A stretch of 64,000 bases of DNA from Tatumella sp. JGM91 (GTDB lineage: Bacteria > Pseudomonadota > Gammaproteobacteria > Enterobacterales > Enterobacteriaceae). Location: positions 62,001 through 126,000 of the forward strand of contig NZ_JAERJP010000005.1 of the NCBI RefSeq assembly GCF_018257575.1, written 5' to 3'. The notes below the pieces were generated by a model. It had not been told where the DNA came from. It saw nothing but the letters and a program-made list of their open reading frames with translations, and made no database searches. Shown piece after piece: positions 1-9,491 of this stretch. Made by a program: the position numbers and the translations under genes. Within the stretch, counting starts at the first letter, position 1. Each line of letters starts with the position of its first letter.

Positions 1-416
1 TGGTTGCACCGTCTGGTGAAGGTGCAGTACGTTGTATGAAGATGGCATTGCAGGGTGTTGACACGCCGGTTGATTATCTGAATACCCACGGTACTTCAAC
101 GCCGGTCGGTGATTTAAAAGAACTGGGTGCTATCCGTGAAGTGTTTGGTGATAACTCACCGGCGCTTTCGGCAACCAAAGCCATGACTGGTCACTCCTTA
201 GGTGCTGCCGGTGTTCAGGAAGCGATTTACAGTCTGCTGATGCTGGAGCATGAGTTTATTGCACCAAGTATCAATATTGAAGATCCGGACGAAGCGGCAA
301 ATGGTCTGAATATCGTGACCAAAGCTACTGATAAAAAACTGACGACAGTTATGTCTAACAGCTTTGGTTTCGGTGGTACTAACGCCACACTGACGATGCG
401 TAAATATCAGGCATAA
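1..416 (+). CDS. fabB: 3-oxoacyl-[acyl-carrier-protein] synthase I, C-terminal part
   Basis: This is the last ~138 residues of beta-ketoacyl-ACP synthase I, which condenses malonyl-ACP with acyl-ACP in fatty-acid elongation and is needed for unsaturated fatty acids. The reading frame is open to the window edge, so the gene begins outside. The visible part holds the catalytic His in HGTSTPVGD, the Lys and second His in [13 protein letters not shown], and the glycine-rich NSFGFGGTN near the C-terminus. It is nearly collinear with recalled E. coli FabB. A hairpin with a T-run follows directly. In E. coli yfcJ is the next gene downstream; here three extra genes lie between them. Confidence 0.97.
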   Translation, partial: VAPSGEGAVRCMKMALQGVDTPVDYLNTHGTSTPVGDLKELGAIREVFGDNSPALSATKAMTGHSLGAAGVQEAIYSLLMLEHEFIAPSINIEDPDEAANGLNIVTKATDKKLTTVMSNSFGFGGTNATLTMRKYQA

Positions 417-430
417 TCGTCACGGCGAAG

Positions 431-464
431 AAAAACCCGGCAGTGTGTATTGCCGGGTTTTTTT
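431..464 (+). terminator. Rho-independent terminator of fabB
   Basis: The arms AAAAACCCGGCA and TGCCGGGTTTTTTT pair around an 8-nt loop (GTGTGTAT), and the right arm runs into a T-tract. It begins about 15 nt after the fabB stop codon. It lies downstream of the minus-strand MFS gene as well, so it could act on both strands. Confidence 0.9.
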
Positions 465-500
465 ATACCTTTTCGCTGACAGTGCGGGCAGGTATTTGTA

Positions 501-1949
501 CTACTGTGAATGTTCGGTTTTACCGGCACTGGCAGGCACCATACCCCAGACGGCCAGTACCGACAGGATACAGAAACCGACATTAACCAGCAGGGCGGTC
601 ATTGCAGAAATATCTACCGAAATGCCCGATGCTTTCATGGCTGAATATATAGAGGCTGAAATAGCAACCCCGAATGCACCACCGAGAGAACTTGCCATTT
701 TATACACGCCGGAAGCCGTGCCTATTTTATCCGACGGGGCATTAGATATGGCGGTATCTGTTGACGGAGTGGCATAAAACCCCAGACCTAAACCAAATAG
801 CACAAATCCGGCCATCACAGAACTGATATATACCCCGTCAGTCAGAAATGTCAGAGACATCAGCGCCACACCCGCACCGGTCATCAGTGCACCGAAAATC
901 ATCGGTTTTTTTGCCCCAATCCATTGCAGTATTTTTTCTCCGACACGGATCATCACCAGTACAGCAATCAGGTAACCGATAGACAGCATTCCCGTCTGGA
1001 AGGGGCTGAACCCGCGTCCTTCCTGAACATAGGTATTGGTAACCAGTAATGTCCCGGCAACGGCATTCAGCATAAAATTAGAGAAAGTTGCGCCACTGTA
1101 AGGGGCATTTCTGAACAGTGAAAAGTCGATAAATGCCGCCGATTTTTTCACAGATTCAGTGAGGTAGAATAAAATCCCGCTAATGACACATAACACCAGT
1201 AATCCCAGGGTAATGATGTCACTCCAGCCCCATGCCGCGCCTTTGGTGATAACCAGGTTCAGACAGAGCAGGAAGATAACAAACAGTAACACACCCAGAT
1301 TATCAAAACGGGTTTCACCGGTAGTGCGCGGGGCTTTTTTCTCCGGTACACCGCGCATCAGCAGCATCCCGGCGATGGAAAATATAATGGAAATAATAAA
1401 TATCCATTGCCATCCAAACCAGGTAGCAATTGCGCCGCCCATCAGAGAACAGAATCCTGAACCGCCCCAGGATCCGATAGACCAGAAACTGAGAGCCCGC
1501 TGACGCTGTGCACCGCGGTAGTAGACTTTTAGTAACGCCAGGGTGGCAGGCATAATACAGGCCCCGGAAAGCCCCTGAATAATACGTCCGGTGATCAGCA
1601 TGGCACTGCCGTCGGCAATAATCAGCAGCAAAGAACCGATAATACTCAGGATAAAGCCAAGATAGGTAAACCGCATCAGGCCAAATTTATCAGCCAGTCC
1701 CCCGGCAACCACAATAAAACAGCCGGAAAAAAGCGCCGTAGCGCTGATTGCCAGATTCAGGGACTCATTACTGATATTAATATCTTTTTGGATATCCGGT
1801 GCGATATTAAACATCGACTGCGCGAATAGCCAGAAAGTCAGTACTCCGAAGACAATACCTATAATAAACCTGTCGCCGGGCGGTTGCACCGGGTCTGGCA
1901 ATACAGGATCATTTGCCGTGGAGACTCGTTTACTCTCATCACTTGACAT
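501..1949 (-). CDS. MFS transporter, DHA2 (drug:H+ antiporter-2) type
   Basis: A 482-residue, very hydrophobic inner-membrane protein. It shows the MFS motif A (GGLADKFGLMR), a DHA2-style segment GRIIQGLSGACIMPATLALL and a WQWIFIISIIF segment like those of 14-TM DHA2 exporters. The N-terminus (about 30 residues) is polar and cytoplasmic. The ATG at 1949 is chosen because AAGGGA lies about 7 nt upstream; an in-frame ATG at 1985 has no such site. It starts 97 nt after the amidohydrolase stop on the same strand, so the two are probably co-transcribed and the transporter may move the substrate or product of that enzyme (inference). The substrate cannot be read from the sequence; DHA2 members export drugs, bile salts or metabolites. 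Confidence 0.85.
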   Translation of the reverse strand: MSSDESKRVSTANDPVLPDPVQPPGDRFIIGIVFGVLTFWLFAQSMFNIAPDIQKDINISNESLNLAISATALFSGCFIVVAGGLADKFGLMRFTYLGFILSIIGSLLLIIADGSAMLITGRIIQGLSGACIMPATLALLKVYYRGAQRQRALSFWSIGSWGGSGFCSLMGGAIATWFGWQWIFIISIIFSIAGMLLMRGVPEKKAPRTTGETRFDNLGVLLFVIFLLCLNLVITKGAAWGWSDIITLGLLVLCVISGILFYLTESVKKSAAFIDFSLFRNAPYSGATFSNFMLNAVAGTLLVTNTYVQEGRGFSPFQTGMLSIGYLIAVLVMIRVGEKILQWIGAKKPMIFGALMTGAGVALMSLTFLTDGVYISSVMAGFVLFGLGLGFYATPSTDTAISNAPSDKIGTASGVYKMASSLGGAFGVAISASIYSAMKASGISVDISAMTALLVNVGFCILSVLAVWGMVPASAGKTEHSQ

Positions 1950-2046
1950 ATAAATTCCCTTTTTAATAAATAGTTCCTGAATCAATACTTCCTTCTTTGG
2001 CTATGTTTATTTTCCGGTGACGGGCAATATCAGGTTTATCCGGTGG

Positions 2047-3216
2047 TTATTTTAACCGGGATTCAACCAGCGCTGCCCAGCATGAGGCTGCCGGAATAAT
2101 TAAATCATCGTTAAAATCGTATCCCGGGTTATGAACATTACAGAATCCCGGCTGGTCGCCATTACCAATCAGAAAATAGCTGCCGCACGGATTTGCCTCC
2201 AGCATAAAGGCGAAATCTTCACTGCCCATCAGCGGGGGAGTGCCGGTATGGACTTTCTGCGCGCCGAAGAGGTCGGTAGCGACCTGCGCCGCAAATGCTG
2301 TTTGCTGAGCATCATTTACCAGTACCGGACTGCCATTGACGTGCGTAATTTTTGCGATAGCGGAAAAACTCTGTGCCTGGGCGGTGACCAGTTCATTAAT
2401 CCGCCGGAGCAGTTGTTCACGGACCACGGGATTAAGGGCACGGACGGTTAATTTCATCAGTGCATAGTCATTCACCACATTGGGTGCGTCTCCGGACTGG
2501 ATGCAGCCGACGGTGATCACTGCGGCTTCAGCCGGCGCGATATTACGGGAGACAATACTTTGTAACGCACAGCCTATCTGGCAGGCGATCAGGGTAGCAT
2601 CCACACCTTTCTCCGGCATCGCACCATGGGCACCGATGCCGTTAATTTCTATATGCAGGGTATCTGATGAGGCCATCAGTGCCCCCTGGCGAAAATAAAA
2701 CTCACCGGTTTTCATGCCCGGCATATTGTGCAGGGCAAAAATACTGTCACAGGGGAATTTTTCGAAAAGCCCGTCATCAAGCATCACTTTTCCGCCGTAC
2801 AGTAACTCTTCTGCAGGCTGAAAAATAAGATGCAACGTACCATTAAAATGACGGGTTTCTGCCAGGTATTTAGCGGCACATAGCAGTATTGCCGTATGTC
2901 CGTCATGACCGCAGCCGTGGAACTTCCCTTCGTTATGGCTGCTCCAGGTTTTACCGCTTTTTTCATGAATCGGTAATGCATCTATATCAGCACGGATACC
3001 GAGGCGCTGTGGCCCGTCGCCTTGTTGTAACGTGGCAACCACACCGGTGGTGGCCATGCCACGGTGAATACTGTACCCCAGTTTTTCCAGGTACTGCGCG
3101 ATGAAATCACTGGTGCTCTGTTCTTCAAAACCGATTTCCGGATGCTGATGCAGCTGACGGCGAATCGCGATAAACTCATCAGCGCTTTTGGTAATACTAT
3201 CAATAATATTTTTCAT
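2047..3216 (-). CDS. M20 family amidohydrolase (hippurate / N-acyl or IAA-amino acid hydrolase-like)
   Basis: A 389-residue metallo-aminoacylase of the M20D group, which hydrolyses amide bonds of N-acylated amino acids (hippurate, N-acetyl amino acids, auxin conjugates). Metal-ligand motifs are all visible: H100-G-C-G-H104-D-G-H107, the catalytic Glu in FQPAEE (136-137), His163 in ALHNMPG, and the C-terminal GSEDF plus VHNPGYDFND. The dimerisation/lid insertion lies at roughly 180-290. There is no signal peptide, so it is cytoplasmic. The start has AGAGG 7 nt upstream. It heads a minus-strand pair with the MFS gene and is divergent from the AraC-type regulator, which is its likely controller. 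The exact substrate is unknown; AbgB/HipO/IaaH-like activities are all possible. Confidence 0.88.
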   Translation of the reverse strand: MKNIIDSITKSADEFIAIRRQLHQHPEIGFEEQSTSDFIAQYLEKLGYSIHRGMATTGVVATLQQGDGPQRLGIRADIDALPIHEKSGKTWSSHNEGKFHGCGHDGHTAILLCAAKYLAETRHFNGTLHLIFQPAEELLYGGKVMLDDGLFEKFPCDSIFALHNMPGMKTGEFYFRQGALMASSDTLHIEINGIGAHGAMPEKGVDATLIACQIGCALQSIVSRNIAPAEAAVITVGCIQSGDAPNVVNDYALMKLTVRALNPVVREQLLRRINELVTAQAQSFSAIAKITHVNGSPVLVNDAQQTAFAAQVATDLFGAQKVHTGTPPLMGSEDFAFMLEANPCGSYFLIGNGDQPGFCNVHNPGYDFNDDLIIPAASCWAALVESRLK

Positions 3217-3381
3217 AAAGACCTCTTGCAGATAACGGGTATATAAATACTAGAACGATATGCCGGACAGAAACAGAGAAGTATTTGCACTAAAAAGGGG
3301 GTTTATTTGACTATTATCATCCCCTTATTTGTAAACAGGTAAAATAATCCCTATGAGTTATTTTACTTCGGGGGATTGTAT
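3217..3381. promoter_or_regulatory. Divergent promoter region between amidohydrolase operon and AraC-type regulator
   Basis: A 165-bp AT-rich gap separates the two divergent starts. For the plus strand, TTGACT at 3307-3312 could be a -35 box with TGTAAA 17 bp later, and TAAAAT at 3340-3345 is an alternative -10. The ribosome-binding site GGGGGA (3370-3375) sits 6 nt before the ATG at 3382. An AraC-family regulator would be expected to bind here, but no clear direct repeat was identified by eye. Confidence 0.4.
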
Positions 3382-5790
3382 ATGCTGGCAAAACCACCGC
3401 CTGATTATGGATTACAGGCTTATTTTATAAGTTATTGTAAGAATTATGGATATAACGGCATTACCTTTATTTATGTTATCAGTGGAAGTGTACGGGTAAT
3501 CAGTGATAACCGGCAGGTTGTGCTGGACGAAAATGATATCATGACGATTAACCAGTCACAGGATTACAGTATTATCAGTGACCAGGATAATGTTGTTCTG
3601 CTTCTGGAAATATCCGGACATTTTATATCTCGCTATTATCGTAAATATTATTCTGAAAATTATGTAGTATTACCCGGAGAAGACGGGCGTTACCGTGAGG
3701 GGTATATAGATAACCTGAGGGATTTAATATTCAGATTATTTATCTGTCCTCTGAAAGGTAATGATGAAATTTTTCTTTTGGAATCGAACAGTATCCTGTC
3801 AAAGATCATGATGGTTTTAATCGCTTATTTCAGGGTGAGAAAAGAAGGCGGCGTGAAAAAAACATCAGGACGTAGCAGGAGGGTCGAGGAAATCGTAAAA
3901 TATATAAATAATAATTATACATCACCCGTCTCTTTACAGCGTATTGCAGAAAAACAGGGGATGTCATTAAGTTATCTGTCGCGGCTGTTTAAACAGGAAG
4001 TAGGGGTCAGTTACCGGGATTATTTACATAACCGGCGTTTTGAATCGGCGATCATCGATCTGCTTAACAGTAACAAACCTAATTATCAGATTGCCCGGGA
4101 TCATGGTTTTTCTGACAGCAGGCAGTTTGTTTCTTTGTTCAGAAAAAATTATCAGAAAACACCGTCCCAGTTCCGTCGTGATAACGCTTATCAGATCGAT
4201 AGCAGCAGATCATCCCCGCAGATACGTGAGAGTATTGGTGTAGTAAATAAATTTTGCCAGCCGGTCAGCAGTGCAAGAGTACTTTCATTGTTAAGCCATA
4301 TGCTGAATCAGACACAGGGTGAGGGGCATCATGAGGCGTTTTCCGGTATTGAAGAGTCGTCTGTCGATATTAGCCGCCAGCCGGCGATACTGACGCCCGC
4401 GAAAAGAGCAATTATTATCACCGTCGGTGAGTTTAGCGAACTGTTAAAAACGCAAGTACAACAGCAAATTAGTCTGCTATCACAGGCAGGTATTATCGAT
4501 TTTGTTGATCTGTCACCAGGGATTTCAGTGACAGCGACAGGGCCCGGGTTTCACACTGACGAGCCGGTAAACACCTATTCAGCCTATGCGGATCACGATG
4601 CGGCGATTTCATTTCTTTACCGGCTGAATATCCCTTTGTTTATCAGGCTCCGTCAGCCGGCAACAGAGCCGCTGTCAGAACTTTTTATCCACCAGATGAT
4701 GGGTTTCTTACAGCATTGTCTGCGGTTATATGGCCGGACATACGTTTCACGCTGGCATTTCGTTGCGGTGCCGGCAGAAGATGAGACGCTTCAGGCAGAA
4801 GGGAATCCGTTTTTCTGTGACCTGTTTTCGGCGATTAAGTCCCTGTGTCATGGGGTAAAAACCGGCGGAATGTGTTTTTTTCGTGACGGCAGGCTGACAG
4901 AGTATTCTTACCTGCGGGCAATGCCACTGTCGACGTTTATTGAGTTTATTGGTTGTGATATTGAGAATGATAACGGCCAAAACAGCGGGGCGGGGAACAG
5001 GTCTCTGCAGCAGCATACAACGGATATCGGAGAGCTTGTCCGGCAACTGACACGGTTGCTACAGGAAGAGTTGCTGTTTGCACCACTTATTCTGATGCGC
5101 TGGAACACACTGACCGGGGACACTCGTCATATCAACGGTAGTTTTTTTCGCGCAGCAATTATCTTTAATTTTCTGCAACAATTGCCGGCCAGTGTTTGCG
5201 GAGTCTCGCTGGCGTTAAATACCGAAATTCTGAAAGAAACCTTACCGTCACGTATTGATACCCGGGGGATAGCGGTTTTTTATACCGGTTGCCTGAAACG
5301 GCCGGTATTTTATGTGCTTGGTTTTATAAGAAGAATGCACGGCATTATCCTTGCGCAGGACGGTGATTATATATTAACAAAGACAGCCACCGGCTATCAG
5401 ATGGTTGTGACCAATGCTGCGATTTTTGATCCCCGTCTTTCGGTACAGGAGTCGGTGATCCGTAATTTACGGAAGAAGAAAAAAATAGTGATTAATGGAA
5501 TAGAAGCCGGGCAGTATCAGCTGACCCGCGCGATTTTTGACCAGCAACACGGTGATTTATATAGTCTGTTTCAGCTATTTCAGACTGAGTATGGGCGGGT
5601 TCAGGAAGTTATTGATTATCTTAACCGGCATACGGGGCCCGGTTTGCGTGTTCGCGATGAATACCTGCCCCGGGATCAGTGGATATTGCTGGCAGAAATG
5701 GAAGCGAATGCGATCCACTTCTATGAACTGACCTTTATCGGACAGGGAGGCAGATTGGGCAAAGACGACGGGGTTACGGCGATAAATTGA
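3382..5790 (+). CDS. AraC-family regulator fused to a GH39-like (beta-xylosidase-type) C-terminal domain
   Basis: An 802-residue protein. Residues 1-150 form a cupin-like AraC sensor domain. Residues ~166-268 are the double helix-turn-helix, with [21 protein letters not shown] and the typical second half [26 protein letters not shown]. From ~340 to 790 the chain resembles the glycoside hydrolase 39 domain found fused to AraC regulators: it opens with [12 protein letters not shown] and [10 protein letters not shown] and closes with [13 protein letters not shown] and [18 protein letters not shown]. The segment where GH39 enzymes carry a W-x-F-E-x-W-N-E-P signature reads [10 protein letters not shown] (458-467), so the general acid/base appears lost and the domain may be a ligand sensor (inference). 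The ATG at 3382 fits the GGGGGA site better than the TTG at 3376. It is divergent from the amidohydrolase/MFS pair, which it probably regulates. Confidence 0.8.
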   Translation: MLAKPPPDYGLQAYFISYCKNYGYNGITFIYVISGSVRVISDNRQVVLDENDIMTINQSQDYSIISDQDNVVLLLEISGHFISRYYRKYYSENYVVLPGEDGRYREGYIDNLRDLIFRLFICPLKGNDEIFLLESNSILSKIMMVLIAYFRVRKEGGVKKTSGRSRRVEEIVKYINNNYTSPVSLQRIAEKQGMSLSYLSRLFKQEVGVSYRDYLHNRRFESAIIDLLNSNKPNYQIARDHGFSDSRQFVSLFRKNYQKTPSQFRRDNAYQIDSSRSSPQIRESIGVVNKFCQPVSSARVLSLLSHMLNQTQGEGHHEAFSGIEESSVDISRQPAILTPAKRAIIITVGEFSELLKTQVQQQISLLSQAGIIDFVDLSPGISVTATGPGFHTDEPVNTYSAYADHDAAISFLYRLNIPLFIRLRQPATEPLSELFIHQMMGFLQHCLRLYGRTYVSRWHFVAVPAEDETLQAEGNPFFCDLFSAIKSLCHGVKTGGMCFFRDGRLTEYSYLRAMPLSTFIEFIGCDIENDNGQNSGAGNRSLQQHTTDIGELVRQLTRLLQEELLFAPLILMRWNTLTGDTRHINGSFFRAAIIFNFLQQLPASVCGVSLALNTEILKETLPSRIDTRGIAVFYTGCLKRPVFYVLGFIRRMHGIILAQDGDYILTKTATGYQMVVTNAAIFDPRLSVQESVIRNLRKKKKIVINGIEAGQYQLTRAIFDQQHGDLYSLFQLFQTEYGRVQEVIDYLNRHTGPGLRVRDEYLPRDQWILLAEMEANAIHFYELTFIGQGGRLGKDDGVTAIN

Positions 5791-5914
5791 CAACCGGTAC
5801 AGTTCTGTCAAAATCCTGGTTATTATTAGTTTGCTTATTACTTTTGCAGGGGCTTCCGGCGGACTTTCTGTTGAAGACGTCACCCCTGCAAGCCTTATAA
5901 GGACGTTCTCGTTT

Positions 5915-7117
5915 ATGGCTGATACTTCCCCGCAGGATCCTCAGCAAGAGAGTGCATCATCTCTGCCGGTGGCTGTGACTTCTTTTTCGGTGTTTCTTAC
6001 CTACCTGACAGCAGGCCTGGCGCTGCCGGTGATCCCGCTATATGTTCATCAGCAACTGGGAATGAACGATGTGATGGTCGGTCTGGCTGTCGGTATTCAG
6101 TTTTTTGCCACCCTGATGACACGCGGCTTTGCCGGTAAACGGGCTGACCAGAAGGGGGCCAGACTGACCACCTTACAGGGGATGATGGTCATTATTTTTG
6201 TCGGTGTTGCCTGTCTTGGATCAGCACTCTTCCGCGGATCGCTGGCGGTACAATTTGGTCTGTTAATTCTTGGCCGGTTATTGCTCGGATTCGGCGAAAG
6301 TCTGTTGTTTACCGGCAATCTGACCTGGGGACTGGGACTGATAGGCGCAAAACGATCCGGTATTGTGATGTCGTGGAATGGTATGGCTATCTACGGGGCT
6401 CTGGCGGCGGGTGCACCACTTGGTTTGTTGATCAACAACCATTATGGCTTTGTCGGAGTGAGCGCGGTGGCAACCCTGTGTCCGCTACTGGCACTGGCCT
6501 GTTGTTTTCGGATCCGTCCGGTCGCTGTCAGCTCCGGTAAGCGGCCGCCATTATTCAGCGTTGTCCGGCAGATCCTGACCCCGGGCACAGTACTGGCATT
6601 GCAGGGAGTGGGTTTTGCGGTGATTGGCGCATTCACATCACTGTATTTTGCTGACCGGCATTGGGGAAATGCCGGTTATACCCTGACTGCATTCGGGCTT
6701 TTTTATGTTGTGGTGCGTATTTTCTTTGGCGGATTGCCGGACAAAATGGGCGGGATCCGTGTGGCAATGATTTCACTGGGCGTGGAAACCGCGGGGTTGC
6801 TGTTATTGTGCACCGGCACTCAGGAATGGATGGCATTTGCCGGTGCGGCACTGACCGGCTGCGGATGTTCACTGGTCTTTCCGGCGATGGGCGTTGAGGT
6901 GGTACGCAGTGTCGAAGCAAAAGTCCGGGGAACCGCGTTAGGCTGTTTCTCGGCTTTTCAGGATATTGCTTACGGCGTCAGCGGACCGGTTGCCGGCCTG
7001 CTGGCGAGTGGTTTTGGTTATGGCTCGGTTTATCTGGCCGGGGCCTGTGCTGCGTTTGGCGGGCTGGTGATCACTCTCAGGCTGCTTATTCAGTCAGGTA
7101 AACGGCGCAGTAGCTGA
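5915..7117 (+). CDS. yfcJ: MFS transporter YfcJ
   Basis: A 400-residue, 12-TM major facilitator of the arabinose-efflux-like group (DHA1), orthologous to E. coli YfcJ (392 aa). Nearly identical stretches include [27 protein letters not shown] and [16 protein letters not shown]. Natural substrate is unknown; the paralogue YhhS/YfcJ group has been linked to drug or sugar efflux. The ATG at 5915 is selected because AAGGA lies about 11 nt upstream and this gives the family length; an upstream in-frame start at 5831 would add a non-conserved tail. It lies where E. coli has it, between fabB and flk, but is separated from fabB by the three-gene accessory block. Confidence 0.9.
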   Translation: MADTSPQDPQQESASSLPVAVTSFSVFLTYLTAGLALPVIPLYVHQQLGMNDVMVGLAVGIQFFATLMTRGFAGKRADQKGARLTTLQGMMVIIFVGVACLGSALFRGSLAVQFGLLILGRLLLGFGESLLFTGNLTWGLGLIGAKRSGIVMSWNGMAIYGALAAGAPLGLLINNHYGFVGVSAVATLCPLLALACCFRIRPVAVSSGKRPPLFSVVRQILTPGTVLALQGVGFAVIGAFTSLYFADRHWGNAGYTLTAFGLFYVVVRIFFGGLPDKMGGIRVAMISLGVETAGLLLLCTGTQEWMAFAGAALTGCGCSLVFPAMGVEVVRSVEAKVRGTALGCFSAFQDIAYGVSGPVAGLLASGFGYGSVYLAGACAAFGGLVITLRLLIQSGKRRSS

Positions 7118-7246
7118 CAGGCCGCCCGGGTTTCGGCCGATTGCAGGACCAGATTCCCTCTCTGCGCTTTATCGCCGGTTATAATCGCTGATACCGGCGG
7201 TAAAATTAACCGGAAATGCTGCGTTGTTTCACCATAACTGTGACCG

Positions 7247-8275
7247 TTAAAATAGCCACAGTACCACGATGATTATCAACAACGGAATCACCAGCAGCCA
7301 TAGCCGCGATAAACCGGTGTTACCCGGCACGACAGCTGCTGGCGGAAGCTGAGTAGTGAGTGGCTGAGGAGGCACAGCCATTTGTTTTCTGTTTGCACGG
7401 ATAAGTTGTTCTGCACGTAAACGAAACAGTTTATGCAGTAAATCCTGTGCCTGAATGTCGGTCAGTTGCTGCCCCTGAACTGACGGAAATTGTTGTTCAC
7501 AATAGCCGATCAGTTGCCGGGTTTCGCTGTCAGAGGCCGGGTGTTTCAGCGATTTTAATAATTCCGCCAGCGTCACCGGCTGTGTCCGGGTATGCAGTGT
7601 TATTTTCGCCTGCAGGTACTGTGTCAGCAGCGGGTAGAAGCGCGACGGGATCGGATCACCATTTTTTAACGATAGCAGGCTGAATAAACTCTGCCATACG
7701 CTGGACGGTGACTCTCCGCCGGAAATTGTCAGTTTAAGAACCTGCTGCTGTAAACTCTGATGTTCGGCAGGCAACAGTGTCCGATCCGTGGTACGGATTT
7801 GCTGTGGCGACGGAATATCCATTTGTCCGTTTTTCAGCATAGTCAGTACCTGCTGCAGTTGTTGCTGAGTCAGGGAGCTGAGCACGGTCTGGCCGAAATT
7901 CTGGCGAATAAAGCTACTGACGGCCTGCCGGTTATTACCGACCGGCAGCAGATCAGTCAGTTGCTGCAGTAAAATTCGTGCGGAACGGGCATTTTGCTCC
8001 TGAAGCAGACGATCAGTCAGCCATTTTTCAGCAGCAGGGAAATGGCTGGATAACAGCTCATTATCACTCTTAACCCCGGACTGATGACGGATCCCTGCCC
8101 ATAGCTCCGCAGATTTCAGAGAGCTGATTGCCATAATTTTGACAATAATTCGTTCCAGTGTGGTGCGTTGCGCGCTGGTCAGGGCAACAGACGACACTGC
8201 AGGATGTGTATCTTTTGGATGAGCAGAGGGTGTTCTGTCACCGGTGACCTCAGAAGGGCCGCGGAGTGGTTGCAT
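7247..8275 (-). CDS. flk: Flagella biosynthesis regulator Flk
   Basis: A 342-residue protein matching E. coli Flk (331 aa), with conserved blocks AELWAGIRH, HFPAAE, GNNRQAVSSFIRQNFGQT and LLPAEH. The N-terminal ~320 residues are cytoplasmic and the last ~20 (LWLLVIPLLIIIVVLWLF) form a single C-terminal membrane anchor. Flk is reported to couple flagellar ring assembly to FlgM export and prevent premature hook-basal-body secretion. The ATG at 8275 (MQPLRGP) aligns with the E. coli start MIQPISGP; an in-frame ATG at 8284 lacks a spaced ribosome-binding site. It is convergent with yfcJ. Residues 285-320 are proline/alanine-rich and poorly conserved. Confidence 0.92.
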   Translation of the reverse strand: MQPLRGPSEVTGDRTPSAHPKDTHPAVSSVALTSAQRTTLERIIVKIMAISSLKSAELWAGIRHQSGVKSDNELLSSHFPAAEKWLTDRLLQEQNARSARILLQQLTDLLPVGNNRQAVSSFIRQNFGQTVLSSLTQQQLQQVLTMLKNGQMDIPSPQQIRTTDRTLLPAEHQSLQQQVLKLTISGGESPSSVWQSLFSLLSLKNGDPIPSRFYPLLTQYLQAKITLHTRTQPVTLAELLKSLKHPASDSETRQLIGYCEQQFPSVQGQQLTDIQAQDLLHKLFRLRAEQLIRANRKQMAVPPQPLTTQLPPAAVVPGNTGLSRLWLLVIPLLIIIVVLWLF

Positions 8276-8407
8276 GACAAACATTCCAGCTAGTAGAGAG
8301 AATTCAGCCCGGGGTAAGCCGGAGTAACGGCGGGTATGATAACAACCTCCCTGTAAAATCCAAAGAGCTATACAGAAAGAATTGTTCAGCGCCGGTGCAT
8401 ATAATCC

Positions 8408-9301
8408 CTAGCGGGGCTTATTTCCTGTACGCCGGCCAACAGGAATGCGCAACCGTTGCGCCAGAATGACGCCAGCCAGTGTCAGTGATCCGCCAATCCA
8501 GTGCCAGCTATGCATTTTCTCATGCAGACAGGTGATTGCGATCACTGCGGTAAATACCGGGGCAAGATTGAGAAAGATACTGGCGGTATTGGCTCCGAGC
8601 CGCATCACCCCCTGGATCCATAAATAAGGCGCAATAATGGAAGCCGCAATTGCCGCATAGAGTACCAGCGGGATATTTTTAGCGGTCAGGGCCACTGACG
8701 GGGTGATTAAAAATCCGGGCAACAACATTAAAACGGCAAACAGGATTTGGATATACAGGCTTTGCCACCGCGGCAGATCCATTGACCAGCGTTTAGTGAG
8801 CACACCGTATAAGGCATAGGCCGCTGCTGCTACTATCATCATCAGCTCACCACTGCCAAGTCCCTGTGACAGTAATTGTTGCGGATGACCGTCACTGATA
8901 AGCCATGCCAGTCCGGCAAAAGAGATAACAGCACCGAGTACAATTCCGAGTGTCGGTGTCAGGCGCAGAATAAACAGGCTAAAAATAACCGTCAGTAGCG
9001 GAATGCTGGCGATCAGGATACCGATAAATAATGCACTGACGGTCCGGGCGGCATAATAGGCCAGGCTCTGGTATAGCACCATACCCAATGCGCCAAGTAT
9101 CAGTAGTTTCAGCCACTCCCGGGACAGGGCTGTGCGGTGACGGATCACCCCCGGTAATACAAAAGGCGTCAGCACCAACAGAGCGAGCATCCAGCGGTAA
9201 AAAGAGATGGCTTCCGGTGTGATCACCCCGACCGACAGTTTACTGACAATCGAGTTCACCGCCCAAATCAGGACAGCCCCCAGAGGAAACAAAAAGTTCA
9301 T
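8408..9301 (-). CDS. EamA/DMT-family transporter (RhaT/YedA-like)
   Basis: A 297-residue inner-membrane protein with ten predicted membrane segments and two tandem EamA repeats (about 1-135 and 145-290). Repeat 1 has AVNSIVSKLSVG and FYRWMLALLVL; repeat 2 has GVLTKRW and NLAPVFTAVIAITCLHEKMHSWHWIGGSLTLAGV, the classic EamA C-terminal signature. Such proteins usually export amino acids or other metabolites, but the substrate cannot be told here. The ATG at 9301 is preferred over that at 9316 because GGAAGA precedes it by ~8 nt. E. coli has no gene here: flk and pdxB are adjacent there, so this is an insertion in the shared backbone. It is divergent from pdxB. Confidence 0.85.
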   Translation of the reverse strand: MNFLFPLGAVLIWAVNSIVSKLSVGVITPEAISFYRWMLALLVLTPFVLPGVIRHRTALSREWLKLLILGALGMVLYQSLAYYAARTVSALFIGILIASIPLLTVIFSLFILRLTPTLGIVLGAVISFAGLAWLISDGHPQQLLSQGLGSGELMMIVAAAAYALYGVLTKRWSMDLPRWQSLYIQILFAVLMLLPGFLITPSVALTAKNIPLVLYAAIAASIIAPYLWIQGVMRLGANTASIFLNLAPVFTAVIAITCLHEKMHSWHWIGGSLTLAGVILAQRLRIPVGRRTGNKPR

Positions 9302-9491
9302 CGCCCGTTCTTCCATATCATATCAGCGTATTCTCTGTGGTTTTAGCGGTTCAGGAACCAATAATAAACGGCTGATAAGATGAAGCACAAACGGGGCAAA
9401 GGCAAGCTATTCAGCCGGCAATCGCCGGATGTTTTCTACCCCGCTTTATGACAGAATATTATGATATTTCCGGTTCAACAGGACAAATCCA

